64,000 nt of DNA from Streptomyces sp. NBC_00259 (GTDB lineage: Bacteria > Actinomycetota > Actinomycetes > Streptomycetales > Streptomycetaceae). The notes beneath the pieces are model-generated. The model saw nothing but the letters and a program-made list of their open reading frames with translations. It searched no databases and had not been told where the DNA came from. The stretch covers positions 8,063,501-8,127,500 of the forward strand of contig NZ_CP108080.1 in NCBI RefSeq assembly GCF_036181745.1, in the 5' to 3' direction. Both the position numbers and the translations under genes were made by a program. Shown here in pieces: positions 34,252-42,775 of this stretch. Positions within the stretch are counted from its first letter, which is position 1. Every line of letters starts with the position of its first letter.

Positions 34252-36347
34252 GCTGCCGACTCCTGTCGTGCCTGAACCGGGAGGGAGGCGGCCCGGGGGA
34301 GGTCGCACACGGTCACCGCGCCCGTCGCGCCGTCGACGGCCAGCGGCGTGCCGGTGGGGAAGCGCTCGGTTGCTCCCGGTACGCCGACCGCGGTGGGAAT
34401 GCGGTATTCGCGAGCGAGGAGAGCCAGGTGGGACAGGGGGCTGCCGGTCTCCGCCACGAGCCCGGCCAGGTCCGGGAGCAGGGGAGCCAGTGCGGGATCC
34501 AGGAAGCGGACCACCAGCACCGGGTGGTCGGGGCGCTCACCCTGGCCGTCCCAGGCCGTGCCGGTGCCGAAGCCGCCGCCCGACCCCTGCCCCGGCGTAC
34601 GGGGACCGGACTTGGGCTCGGCCACGGGAACGCCGGCCGCCAGACGGAACTCGTCCGGCAGCACACCGGCGTCCGTACGCGGCATCCGTTCGGCGAAGTC
34701 GGCCGGAAGCCCTTCGCCCCGTGCCACCCGCACGAGTTCCTCCCACCGCAGCAACACCAGGCGGGACAGGCCGAGTTCGCAGGCACCCACACCGAGCCGG
34801 CGCGCCAGTTCCCTCACCATCTGGGCCTGCATCTCCTGCACCCAGCGGACGCGCAGTCGCAGCCCCTCACGCACCGGCAGCGCTCCCACACCCCGCGGCA
34901 ACGCGGTGCGCCCGAATCTCTCAGGCAGAGGTGCGCGGTCGGCCAGCGTGGGCGGCAGCAGAGCGAGCAGAACGGGGTGGCGTTCCACCAGTTCCTCATC
35001 CTGCAGTCCCCGGGCGCGGCCCTCGGCCAGCTCCGCAAGCGCCTCTCCCGCGGCCGTGGCGCCATGTCCCCCGTCGAGCAGCGCACCGGCGAGCGACTCC
35101 TGGGCGTGCAGGGCCGACAGCACCTTGCGGCCCCAGCCGACCGCGTCCAGCAACTGCCCGCCGAGCATCTCCCGAGGCGGCGGGAAGTCGGCCAGCGCGC
35201 GATCCACATCCGCCATTAGGTCGACCGCCAGCAGCGGCAGAGCGGTGCGCAGCCTGCCCACTCGCCATGCCGCCGCGGCACGGCGTGCCCCCGGCGCGGG
35301 ATTGAGGCGCTCGAGGAACGGATGGCGGGAGGGCGCCGCACCCAACAGCCGCAGATCGGCCACGGCACGACCCTGCACGGTGGTCACCACCGGCACCTTG
35401 CGCAGCCGGCGCCGGGATGCCGCTCCGGCGACGTCAAGGGCCACGGTCAGGCCGTGGGACATCGGCGTCATCCACAGGTCCTCCTCCAGCGGCTGGAGAA
35501 CGGAAGGGAGGGTTTCGGCGACCGGGCCGGGGCCCAGCAACCGTGCGCCGCGCGGCGGGCGCGTGGCCATGGCCGTGATGGGCCGAGCCTGGAAAAGCCA
35601 CAGGCGTTCCTCGGCGTCGAAGCCGAACTCCATGTCCTGCGGGCTGCCGAAGACCTGTTCGGTCTTCTTGGCCAGCGCCACCAGAGGTGCGGTTCGCCGG
35701 TGCGGGAGCAGCCGGTCGTCGCGGGCTTCGGCCGGTTCGGCCCGCACGAGCCGGCCACGCCTGGTCAGCTGGTAGCGCACTCCTTGAGTGCTGCCGTCGA
35801 CCAGTTGGTCCGGGCCGCCGCGTACCGCGCTGACCAGGATGCGGTCGGTACGCCCCTCAACCGGGTCGGCGCCGAACATCACGCCTCCCACGGCCGACGT
35901 GAGCAGGGGCTGGACCAGCACGGCCATCCCGTCGCCCGGCAGGGCATCCGGGGACTGCCGCAGGGGCCGCACCTGCCGGGCGGAATCCAGCACGGTGCGC
36001 ACCGCCGCGGTGAACTCCTCCCAGCCCCGCACGTCCAGCACCGACTCGAAGCGCCCCGCCATCGACGAGTACTCGGTGTCCTCGTACACGGAGGAGGAGC
36101 GCACGACGACCGCACGCGCGGAACCGTGTGCACCGGCCAGCGCCTGCCAGGCGCCGCGCACCGCTTTCTGTCCGGTGGGGGCCTCGGGCGCCCGCTTGGC
36201 GGGCACCAGTACGAAGCCGGGCAGCACGGGCAGCCCTGCCACTGCGGCGCGGGCCAGGTGCGCGGCCTTGGCGCCGGTGAGGTTCGGGTCCTTGGCCTCA
36301 GGGGCGTCCAGCGGTACGACCGCCAGTTCGAGATCGTCGATTGACAT
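34248..36347 (-). CDS. PEP/pyruvate-binding (PEP synthase-like) enzyme
   Basis: 699 residues resembling phosphoenolpyruvate synthase and rifampicin phosphotransferase: an N-terminal ATP-grasp-like PPDK_N domain and a C-terminal phosphohistidine domain. N-terminal marks are LTGAKAAHLARAAVAGLPVLPGF, VVVRSSSVYEDTEYSSMAGRF near 80-100 and DMEFGFDAEERLWLFQARPI near 240-260. The C-terminal mobile domain has TGSPLSHLALLAREYRIPTAVG with the phosphorylatable His, and TPLAVDGATGAVTV. There is no PEP synthase C-terminal barrel, so a phosphotransferase on an unknown acceptor is more likely than a gluconeogenic role. It is part of a leftward operon with DedA and other membrane proteins. Confidence 0.8.
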   Translation of the reverse strand: MSIDDLELAVVPLDAPEAKDPNLTGAKAAHLARAAVAGLPVLPGFVLVPAKRAPEAPTGQKAVRGAWQALAGAHGSARAVVVRSSSVYEDTEYSSMAGRFESVLDVRGWEEFTAAVRTVLDSARQVRPLRQSPDALPGDGMAVLVQPLLTSAVGGVMFGADPVEGRTDRILVSAVRGGPDQLVDGSTQGVRYQLTRRGRLVRAEPAEARDDRLLPHRRTAPLVALAKKTEQVFGSPQDMEFGFDAEERLWLFQARPITAMATRPPRGARLLGPGPVAETLPSVLQPLEEDLWMTPMSHGLTVALDVAGAASRRRLRKVPVVTTVQGRAVADLRLLGAAPSRHPFLERLNPAPGARRAAAAWRVGRLRTALPLLAVDLMADVDRALADFPPPREMLGGQLLDAVGWGRKVLSALHAQESLAGALLDGGHGATAAGEALAELAEGRARGLQDEELVERHPVLLALLPPTLADRAPLPERFGRTALPRGVGALPVREGLRLRVRWVQEMQAQMVRELARRLGVGACELGLSRLVLLRWEELVRVARGEGLPADFAERMPRTDAGVLPDEFRLAAGVPVAEPKSGPRTPGQGSGGGFGTGTAWDGQGERPDHPVLVVRFLDPALAPLLPDLAGLVAETGSPLSHLALLAREYRIPTAVGVPGATERFPTGTPLAVDGATGAVTVCDLPRAASLPVQARQESAA

Positions 36348-36353
36348 GGGTCA

Positions 36354-37043
36354 CTACTCCTGTGAATGCGTGAAAGCGTGTGCCGGCCCTTGATCGGAGG
36401 CCCGCTTGGCCTCGCCGTAGGCCACGACCCTGGACGGGGTCGGTGCGACGCGGCGGCGTCTGCGGAGTCTTGCGACGCCGTAGGCCACCACGGTCACGGT
36501 GGCGAGCACGGCGATGCCGATCGGACCGACGGAGTGCAGGAACTCGACGGCGGCAGCCCCGGCGAAGTAGCCGAGCAGCACATTGCCGATGCCCCAGACC
36601 AGCGACGCGGCGGTGCTGTAGACGAAGAAGCGGCGGTACGGCATGCCCGACGCGCCGGCGGCGTAGGGAAGGAAGGTCCGCACGAAACCGATGAACCGGC
36701 CGGTGAACACCGCCGCGCCACCGTGACGCCCCAGGAAGGCCTGGGCCCGTCCGTGCCGGTGATGGCGGCCGGCCCTGCGTGAGCGCCGTCTGCCGGGATG
36801 ACGCGCGCACCGACGGCCCAGCGCATAGCCGAGGTTGTCGCCGGTGATTCCTCCGGTCACGACTGCGGCGGCCAGGACCAGGACGTTGAGGTCGCCTCGG
36901 CCCGCGATGGCGGACGCGAGGAGAATGACGGTCTCCCCGGGGACCAGCAGCCCGATGAAGGCGCTGGTCTCACTGGCTGTCGCGGCAAACACGACAGCGT
37001 AGGACCACCATCCGGCCGCCTCGATGAAACCATCGATGTCCAA
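36354..37043 (-). CDS. DedA family membrane protein
   Basis: 229 residues. DedA/SNARE-associated proteins move phospholipid carriers across the membrane and affect drug and pH tolerance. Marks: FAATASETSAFIGLLVPGETVILLA near 17-42, GDNLGYALGRR near 69-79, and GGAAVFTGRFIGFVRTFLPYAAGASGMPYRRFF, the second half-repeat. Residues 80-103 (CARHPGRRRSRRAG...) look like a misread segment: in another frame this stretch is less Arg-rich, so two compensating shifts may exist here. Six bases separate it from the PEP-binding gene. Start MDIDGFIEAAGWW. Confidence 0.75.
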   Translation of the reverse strand: MDIDGFIEAAGWWSYAVVFAATASETSAFIGLLVPGETVILLASAIAGRGDLNVLVLAAAVVTGGITGDNLGYALGRRCARHPGRRRSRRAGRHHRHGRAQAFLGRHGGAAVFTGRFIGFVRTFLPYAAGASGMPYRRFFVYSTAASLVWGIGNVLLGYFAGAAAVEFLHSVGPIGIAVLATVTVVAYGVARLRRRRRVAPTPSRVVAYGEAKRASDQGPAHAFTHSQE

Positions 37044-37048
37044 GGTCC

Positions 37049-37744
37049 TCAGCCCGCCTTCCGCAGCGGTACGGAGACGGTGGCCGGCCGTTGCCGTGTC
37101 GCCCCGTCACGAGGCCGGAACGGCACGACGAGGCCTTCGGGGTCCCAGGCGTCCGCGGTCCCGCGACCGCGTGTCCGGGGCCGCTGGATACGTCCTGCGA
37201 CGTACCACGCCACAAGAGGCACACCCGCGGCCCACGCCGCGCCGTGCATCTGGTGGTCGGCGCTCAGCACGGACGTCGCCACCGCGGACAGAGCCACCAC
37301 CATCACGGCGATGCGCGCCCGCACGGCCGGCAGGCCGGCGGCCCATGCCAGTCCCATCAGCAGGTACCAACCCGCGAGGGCTCCGGGCAAAGCCACGTAG
37401 TCACGGACGACAGACCCCTCGGGCGTCGGCAGCCCGCGCACGGACACGGTTTCGGCGACGACGAGGCCGGCCGTGATGCACAGCAGCAACGCGATGGCCG
37501 CGCGGGCGTAGACCGCGGGATGCCGGTGGGCCAGCCAGAGCAGGGTCAGTGCCATCAGGGCCAAGGGGGCGATGTCGTGGATCTGGGAGAAGGCGCGCGC
37601 CGACTCCGGCAGGCCGAGGTGGTTTCGGTCGCCGGGGAAGAGCGCGATGAGGGCCGCGTAAAGGAGGGCGAGCGCCGCCGCTCCCGTGCCTGCGTGACGC
37701 AACGTCCGCTTCACGGCGACCGACCGCGTGTGTGGGGCACGCAT
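37049..37744 (-). CDS. Integral membrane protein (DUF998-like)
   Basis: 231 residues with about six hydrophobic helices: AGTGAAALALLYAALIALF, DIAPLALMALTLLWLAH, AAIALLLCITAGLVVAET, LPGALAGWYLLMGLAWAAG, ARIAVMVVALSAVATSVLS and AAGVPLVAWYVAG. HDIAP in loop 2 and DHQMHG in loop 6 might bind metal. It resembles DUF998-type proteins but this is not firm. ATG 37744 preferred to TTG 37756. It sits five bases upstream of dedA and is surely co-transcribed with it. Confidence 0.6.
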   Translation of the reverse strand: MRAPHTRSVAVKRTLRHAGTGAAALALLYAALIALFPGDRNHLGLPESARAFSQIHDIAPLALMALTLLWLAHRHPAVYARAAIALLLCITAGLVVAETVSVRGLPTPEGSVVRDYVALPGALAGWYLLMGLAWAAGLPAVRARIAVMVVALSAVATSVLSADHQMHGAAWAAGVPLVAWYVAGRIQRPRTRGRGTADAWDPEGLVVPFRPRDGATRQRPATVSVPLRKAG

Positions 37745-37752
37745 CGCGGACT

Positions 37753-38001
37753 TCAACGGTTCCGCCTCCGCTCAACAACGGTGCGGTAGATGCCGGTTCG
37801 GATACGAGCGGCGCATCGGGTGAGACGCTGCGGCACCAGGAGTCGCCCGATGCCCGTGACCGCCGATGCGCCGCTGAGGGGCTGCATGGGTGTACCTGTG
37901 CGGCGGGAAAGCGGCCCGATTCCTCGTGAGCGATGTGTCTGGCCGGTCGAGTGGCGCGATGCGAACGCGGCGTCCGTCGCGGTCGCGATGTCAGTTCCCA
38001 T
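37753..38001 (-). CDS. Small basic protein, unknown
   Basis: 82 residues, Arg/Thr-rich (MGTDIATATDAAFASRHSTG, ending YRTVVERRRNR), no domain recognised. The ATG at 37999-38001 has GAGGTG upstream and the stop lies eight bases before the next ORF, so it could be the first gene of the leftward PEP/DedA operon. Coding status is uncertain. Confidence 0.35.
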   Translation of the reverse strand: MGTDIATATDAAFASRHSTGQTHRSRGIGPLSRRTGTPMQPLSGASAVTGIGRLLVPQRLTRCAARIRTGIYRTVVERRRNR

Positions 38002-38038
38002 GGTGAACACCTCAGTCGATGGGGGTAGTTGACGGATC

Positions 38039-38050
38039 AACCATATGGTT
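38039..38050. promoter_or_regulatory. Palindrome upstream of the PEP/DedA operon
   Basis: Perfect AACCATATGGTT followed by an A-rich tract, about 40 bases upstream of the first ORF, between it and a same-strand marR remnant. AACCATATGGTT is the style of MarR/HxlR operators. Confidence 0.55.
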
Positions 38051-38199
38051 AAAAAAATTGCTACGCCAAGCAAGGATCTGAGTGTGATCGTCTTCGCGTA
38101 GTTGGTCCGGCCAGCGGTGACGGCGCCGCTGCCTGGTCGTGGGCGCACTGGCACCGTGTTCTTCGGGGAGGGGCGGTGCCGAAGCCTGCTGTGACCGGC

Positions 38200-38605
38200 T
38201 ACCGGAGTAGCGGGTCTGCCCGCCCTGGGCCGGGGCGACTCGCCATGCTCGGCGAGGGCGAATGCGCAGAGTGTGCGCAGCGCTCAGGTCGCAACGTTCC
38301 GCAGGGCGGCGGCGAGTTTCTAGAGATCCAGTCCGGACAGATGGTCGAGGAAGTGGCGGCGCATGGCAGCCGGATCCGGGCGAGGCCTGCCTCGGTGAGG
38401 ACGGCGTACCAGCTACGGCCATCCTGGGCGCACCGCACCCGAGTTGATGAACCCCTGGTTCGCCGGCCACTGCACGATACGAGTCATGCCGCTGAGCGAC
38501 ATCTCGCAGGCGAACGGCGAGATCGCCCATACGCAGCTGACGGGCCGGTGCCTCGGACAGGTACATCAAGACCAGGTACTCCATTGCGAACAGCCTCAGC
38601 ACAAG
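38200..38605 (-). pseudogene. marR remnant, left copy
   Basis: Starting near 38605 it reads LFAMEYLVLMYLSEAPARQLRMGDLAVRL, then, one frame over, CEMSLSGMTRIVQ and NQGFINS, and in a further frame CAQDGRSWYAVLTEAGLARIR. These are consecutive parts of one MarR protein, so at least two frameshifts have occurred. A second, shorter remnant of the same gene is at 52085-52240. Confidence 0.68.
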
Positions 38606-38744
38606 ACCTTCGCGCGGGCTTCCGGCCCTGCGCCGGCCCCCGTCCCGGCCCGCGGCGACCTGCCCGCCCGCATCCGGCGACGAAGTCCCAGCCCGCCGCC
38701 GGGCGGGCCCGAGCGGTGTGCCCGGCGACGGTCGTCGCATCAGG

Positions 38745-39098
38745 TCACGGGGTGTCGGTGCCACTCTTGTCGGCCTGGTCGAAGAACTTCATGGCCATGA
38801 AGCCGTGTGCGTAGCCGCCGCCCGCGCGCAGCGCGGCGGCGATCATGACGGTCTCCGCCAGTTCCTGCTGGGTCGCGCCTGCGGAGTGTGCGGCCTTGGT
38901 GTGAGCCTCGATGCAGTACGCGCACTGGGTGGTCAGTGCCACGGCCACGGCCATGAGTTCGGTGTACTTGGGCGGGATGGCGTTGTCCCGGCCGCGCAGG
39001 ACCTGGTTGTCGAAGGCCATGAACGCCTTGAAGGCCTCGGGGGCGCCGGCGCGGATGTGCTTGGCGTACTGGTGGTCGGTGTGCTCGTGGTAGGACAC
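38745..39098 (-). CDS. Carboxymuconolactone decarboxylase-family protein
   Basis: 117-residue CMD/AhpD-like protein, the only intact copy of three. GTG start at 39096-39098: MSYHEHTDHQYAKHIRAGAPEAFKAFMAFD. The signature is IPPKYTELMAVAVALTTQCAYCIEAHTKAA, containing the AhpD-type CxxC (C-A-Y-C) followed by His three residues later, which suggests peroxidase or disulfide-linked redox activity rather than lactone decarboxylation. The later GATQQELAETVMIAAALRAGGG completes the fold. The SDR gene lies 93 bases upstream on the same strand, so they are probably co-expressed. Confidence 0.88.
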   Translation of the reverse strand: MSYHEHTDHQYAKHIRAGAPEAFKAFMAFDNQVLRGRDNAIPPKYTELMAVAVALTTQCAYCIEAHTKAAHSAGATQQELAETVMIAAALRAGGGYAHGFMAMKFFDQADKSGTDTP

Positions 39099-39191
39099 GG
39101 TGCGCTCCTGTGCTGTCGGCCGGGGTGGGGCGGGACGCAGTGGCGTCCCGCGGGCCGGCTGGGTGTCTGAGGAAGAGGGGGTGGCGGCCGG

Positions 39192-39980
39192 TCAGTACTG
39201 GTTGCGCCCGGCCCTGACGCCGCCGTCGACGTCCCAGGTGGCGCCGGTGACCCAGTCGGTCTGGTCGGACAGGAGGAAGGCGACGGTGGGAGCGACGTCG
39301 TCGGGGGTTCCGATGCGGCCGAGGGGGTGGAAGGTGTTGAACGCGTCGAGGGCGGAGTCGATCTCGCCCTTGGGGATGAACGCCTCGTAGATGGGGGTCC
39401 GCACCACGGCGGGGGCCACGGTGTTGACCCGGATGCCGTAGGGGGCGAGTTCCATGGCCAGGTGCTGGGTGAGGGAGTGCAGGCCGGCCTTGGCCACGGA
39501 GTAGGCCGACGAGGGGGTGGCGGCCATGGCCTGGTGAGCCAGCATGCCGCCGATGTTGACGATGGCGCCCTTGTTGCCGCGGGCGATGATGTTGCCGGCG
39601 ACGGTCTGGGTGACGAAGTAGAAGGCCCGGGTGATGGCCTGGTAGCGGTCGTAGTCCTCCTGGGTGTGCTCCAGGAAGGACTTCGGCTCGAAGATGCCGG
39701 CGGCGTTGACGAGCAGGGTGGCGTCGGCGTGCTGCTCGGTCAGAATGTCGCGCAGGCGGTCCACGGCAGCATGGTCGAAGAGGTCGGCGGCCAGACCGAC
39801 GGCGTGTCCGGATCCGGTCAGGTCGGCCACCGCTTGGGAAGCGCTGGTCTCGGACCGGCCGGTGACGACGGCGCTGCCGCCACCGTCGAGGACACGGCGA
39901 GCGACGGCCAGCCCCATACCGCTGGTACCGCCGATCACGACGACCTTCTGCCCGGTGAAATCGAGGGTGTTGCTGAGCAC
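39192..39980 (-). CDS. SDR family oxidoreductase, left copy
   Basis: NAD(P)-dependent short-chain dehydrogenase, 262 residues. GTG 39978-39980 with AGGAG upstream. VVVIGGTSGMGLAVARRVLDGG carries the TGxxxGxG-like cofactor turn (GGTSGMG); LLVNAAGIFEPKSF the NAAG motif; NIGGMLAHQAMAATPSSAYSVAKAG the Tyr and Lys of YxxxK; VRVNTVAPAVVRTPIYEAF the later loop. Paralogues at 45475 and 52563 are nearly identical from about residue 80 to the end. This copy differs in VADLTGSGHAVG and ends AGRNQY. It is co-directional with the CMD gene and divergent from a LysR remnant. Confidence 0.92.
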   Translation of the reverse strand: MLSNTLDFTGQKVVVIGGTSGMGLAVARRVLDGGGSAVVTGRSETSASQAVADLTGSGHAVGLAADLFDHAAVDRLRDILTEQHADATLLVNAAGIFEPKSFLEHTQEDYDRYQAITRAFYFVTQTVAGNIIARGNKGAIVNIGGMLAHQAMAATPSSAYSVAKAGLHSLTQHLAMELAPYGIRVNTVAPAVVRTPIYEAFIPKGEIDSALDAFNTFHPLGRIGTPDDVAPTVAFLLSDQTDWVTGATWDVDGGVRAGRNQY

Positions 39981-40246
39981 AGTGCTCTCCTGAGTTGGGT
40001 TCTTCACGAGTTGGCGGGCGGGCACGGGACGCTGCCCGGCGCGATGACGCACGTGGGCGGGAAGCCGTGGCGTTGCGTCACACCTCTCACGGTGCGGCGC
40101 ATGGAAGGCCCAGTTAGTTGTTATGTGTCTATCGCAAGGAATGACTGATTTATTTCGACCTGGAACGATGCGGCCGGGATCCGGGAACGCCCTAGACCGT
40201 AGATCAGTCCGCGTAGCTCCGGTAGGGGATCACGAGTAATGCGGGT

Positions 40247-40261
40247 ATAACGGGTGGCTAT
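40247..40261. promoter_or_regulatory. LysR-type box, left copy
   Basis: ATAACGGGTGGCTAT has a T-N11-A core and sits 20 bases before the lysR remnant start. Counterparts occur at 45235-45249 (inverted) and 53461-53475. Confidence 0.55.
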
Positions 40262-40280
40262 AGCTCGGGAGGAGAGAGTC

Positions 40281-40443
40281 GTGAACATTGAGGCGTTGCG
40301 CTATGCCCAGGCCGTCTCCCGGACGAAGCGACACGCCCCTCGGAGCCGACCTGGAGCAATTCGTCACCGCGCTCACGGGGGCTGGGGAGGTCCCCCGGCC
40401 GCGCCCGGCGCGGCGCCGAGCGGCGAGCGATGAGCAGAGGTAA
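40281..40443 (+). pseudogene. lysR gene with internal deletion, left copy
   Basis: Reads VNIEALRYAQAVSRTK, the first 16 residues of a LysR regulator, then jumps with a frame change to DTPLGADLEQFVTALTGAGE and ends ASDEQR. Compared with the intact gene at 44296-45216 about 265 residues are gone. The promoter and ribosome site (GGAGGAGAG) remain. Confidence 0.78.
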
Positions 40444-40595
40444 TGGCTGCACGGATCTGCTGCCGTGCCGCGGCACCCGGCGGACACGGCGTGGCGGTGG
40501 CCGGCGTCGTGACCGGCGGTCGGGCGGGGCCAGCGGGCATCGGCACGGGCCTGGGCGGCAAAGGGACGGTGCCCAGCGGGAGGAGCCTTACGGGG

Positions 40596-40745
40596 CGCGG
40601 CCGTTGCGCCACCGCTTCCCCGTCCGGGTGTTGATCCCGACGATCCGGCACGCCTCCGCGTTGCTCATGCCCAGCTGCATGAGCTGAAGGTAGACGCGGC
40701 GTTCTTCGGTCCAGGAACGGCGTCCCCGGTTGACCGAACGGTCCC
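40596..40745 (-). pseudogene. IS30-family transposase fragment
   Basis: Minus-strand frame reads RRSWTEERRVYLQLMQLGMSN then AEACRIVGINTRTGKRWRNGR, the N-terminal helix-turn-helix of IS30 transposases. Catalytic domain absent. Confidence 0.65.
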
Positions 40746-40902
40746 GGATCTCGAAGTCCCTCGCACTCCTCGAACTGGGGTGGCGCGACGACTGCTAGAA
40801 CTCAAGTTAGCTGGTCAGGGGTCCGTTCACGTGCGGTGGGTAATCGTCAGTCGGTTGCGCAGCCCGCGTTGCGGACGGTGAGTGACCCGGGCGGAGTACC
40901 GC

Positions 40903-41124
40903 TCAGGCAAGACCGGCGGCCGCACGCTCCGCTGCGTAGCAGACGTCGCACGTCAGTCGTCTGGCTTCGGGCGCCGGGGCGGAGGAGCCGGGCGCGCCGG
41001 GAGGGGGATCGCTGGTGACATGCAGATGCGTGCGGCACATCCCGGCCCCGCACCGGGCGCAAGCGGCTACAGCGACAGCCTGTACCGGTCGAAGCGCGTT
41101 AGTAGCGCAGTCAAAGCAGTTCAT
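40903..41124 (-). CDS. DUF2180 small zinc-ribbon-like protein
   Basis: 73 residues with three Cys pairs or clusters: MNCFDCAT at the start, ACARCGAGMCRTH in the middle, and LTCDVCYAAE near the end. This layout matches DUF2180, a short actinobacterial protein of unknown function that likely binds one or two zinc ions. ATG with a GGAAAG-like site upstream. No partner gene is evident beside it. Confidence 0.7.
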   Translation of the reverse strand: MNCFDCATNALRPVQAVAVAACARCGAGMCRTHLHVTSDPPPGAPGSSAPAPEARRLTCDVCYAAERAAAGLA

Positions 41125-41314
41125 GGCGACCGGCCTTTCTTAAAGCCTTGCCATACTGACGGGACTTGCTGTGATTACCCCACCCCTACAGTTGAACATG
41201 CGAGCGAATGACTTGCGTGGTGGAGGGCCCCCAACGAAGCTGAGGAAGAGCCCTCCACTGCACCGGCCGACCGCTGGATCGTCGAAACATACTCCTTGAG
41301 TGCCTGGCGTAGTG

Positions 41315-41788
41315 TCACCGGCCAGGCTGGCGTTCCGTGATCTCCTGAAGTACCCAGCCGTTGCCGTCCGGGTCGCTGAAGGTGGCGTAGGAGGCATAAG
41401 AGGTGCGGTCGGGGTGTGGGCCGGGAATCCGCTCCTGGCCTGCGTCGCGGTGGACGGCGTCTCCGGCCTCGTGGCCGTGGTGGAGAAGCCCTCCGGCGTC
41501 GTGGAACACCTCGCTCACCTTGATGCCGCGGCCGACGAGCTCCGCGCGGGCCTGCTCGACGTCCGAGACGATGAGGTACAGGCCCTGGGTCGTGCCGGGG
41601 TCGGCGGAGATCATTCCCTTGCCGAAGATGATCGAGCACCCGGAGCCGGGCGGCGTGAAGTGCACCAACCGGTAGTCGTCACTGAACGTGTTGTCGACGT
41701 CCAGGCGGAATCCCACCGCCTCGTAGAAACTCTTGGCCCGATCGACGTCGGAGACGGGCAGCACGATGACTTCGAGCTTGAGATCCAT
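41315..41788 (-). CDS. VOC (glyoxalase/bleomycin-resistance) family protein
   Basis: 157-residue single-unit vicinal-oxygen-chelate protein. ATG 41786-41788 gives MDLKLEVIVLPVSDVDRAKSFYEAVGF, a standard start; ATG 41806 would add six residues. GLYLIVSDVEQARAELVGRGIKVSEVF and TFSDPDGNGWVLQEITE complete the betaalphabetabetabeta repeats. The stretch HHGHEAGDAVHRDAGQERI is atypical and may be an insertion or a locally shifted frame. Function unknown; such genes often accompany SDR and LysR genes. A second, decayed VOC piece lies at 42500-42600. Confidence 0.78.
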   Translation of the reverse strand: MDLKLEVIVLPVSDVDRAKSFYEAVGFRLDVDNTFSDDYRLVHFTPPGSGCSIIFGKGMISADPGTTQGLYLIVSDVEQARAELVGRGIKVSEVFHDAGGLLHHGHEAGDAVHRDAGQERIPGPHPDRTSYASYATFSDPDGNGWVLQEITERQPGR

Positions 41789-41869
41789 CTCTTCACTCAC
41801 CTTCATGGATTCGGGCTCCGCGTGCGTTATCAGCTGAGCAGGTGGAGGGGGCACTCGATTCGTCACCTG

Positions 41870-42157
41870 TCAAAGAGATGGCGATGGCGTCCCCCGTCGA
41901 CGCGCCACAGATCAGGCATCCCCACTGGTGAGGAGGCTTCAGAAGGCGCCCTGAACGCGCCCTTCCAGCGTGCCTCCAGCGTGGCTGGTGCGCATTCTGA
42001 AGGAACGGCCCCGTTCTTCCGTTCTCGCCGGGCATTGCTCGGGCTGCTATACCGAGGCGGGTTGCGTCCTGAGGCGTGGTGTAGCGGGTAACGCCCCGTG
42101 GTCACTGTCAACTTGGTTGATGAGCCGAGTACCTGGGACGATCCTCAGGTCTTCTGC
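41870..42157. other. Intergenic stretch without recognisable gene
   Basis: Nothing identifiable on either strand; GTGGTCACTGTC at 42099 begins a short open frame leading into the IS6 remnant. Confidence 0.35.
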
Positions 42158-42303
42158 GAGGTCGAGGAGCTGATGCTCGCCCGCGGGTGATCGTCTCGTA
42201 CGAGACGATCCGGCAGTGGTGCGCGAAGTTCGGCCCGGCCTGGGCCCGCGAGCTGCGGCGGCGCCGACCCGAGGCCGGCGACACGTGGCACTTGGACGAG
42301 GTC
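42158..42303 (+). pseudogene. IS6-family transposase, N-terminal part
   Basis: Reads VEELMLARG, then (one base shifted) VIVSYETIRQWCAKFGPAWARELRRRR and AGDTWHLDEV, ending exactly before the GELKYRWRAVD block found at 30874. The sequence after 42303 is unrelated, so the break is sharp. Confidence 0.72.
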
Positions 42304-42499
42304 AGCCCAGCTCGGCCACCTGAAGCGAAACGGGGAGGTCAGTGGCGGTAATACCTTCGCCACCTTCGGCTCTCTTTGGGCGTGGCAAATCGGCGCAGAC
42401 ATCACCGTCGCCTATTTGACGGGTGGCGAATCAAGTGCCATGCCGGCACTTGCTCAACTGGGACAGATCGGGTTGCGGAGCCCGAATCTATGGAGGTGA

Positions 42500-42600
42500 A
42501 TGGTCTCCGACATCGAAACCACCCGCGCGGAGTTCGCCATGCGGTCACCTTCAGCGACCGGACGGCAACGGCTGGGCGTCTCAGGCCATCTGCCCGATCG
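42500..42600 (+). pseudogene. VOC-family fragment
   Basis: MVSDIETTRAEFAMR followed, in another frame, by VTFSD and DGNGWASQAI; these are the two best conserved blocks of the VOC protein at 41315, with the middle deleted. On the opposite strand to that gene. Confidence 0.5.
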
Positions 42601-42775
42601 AACTGCAGTTATCCGGTGAAGCCGCAGCTCCCGGCGGGGCTGACAGCCTTCGTCACCCAGGCCGGCCGGAACGGCCGAGCACCGCGGGTCGCGGGGAGGT
42701 GGGCCTGGACAACCGCGCGCACCCTCCCCTGAGAATCCAAGCCCGCGAAACCCGAGAAGGACACAGGAAACAGCT

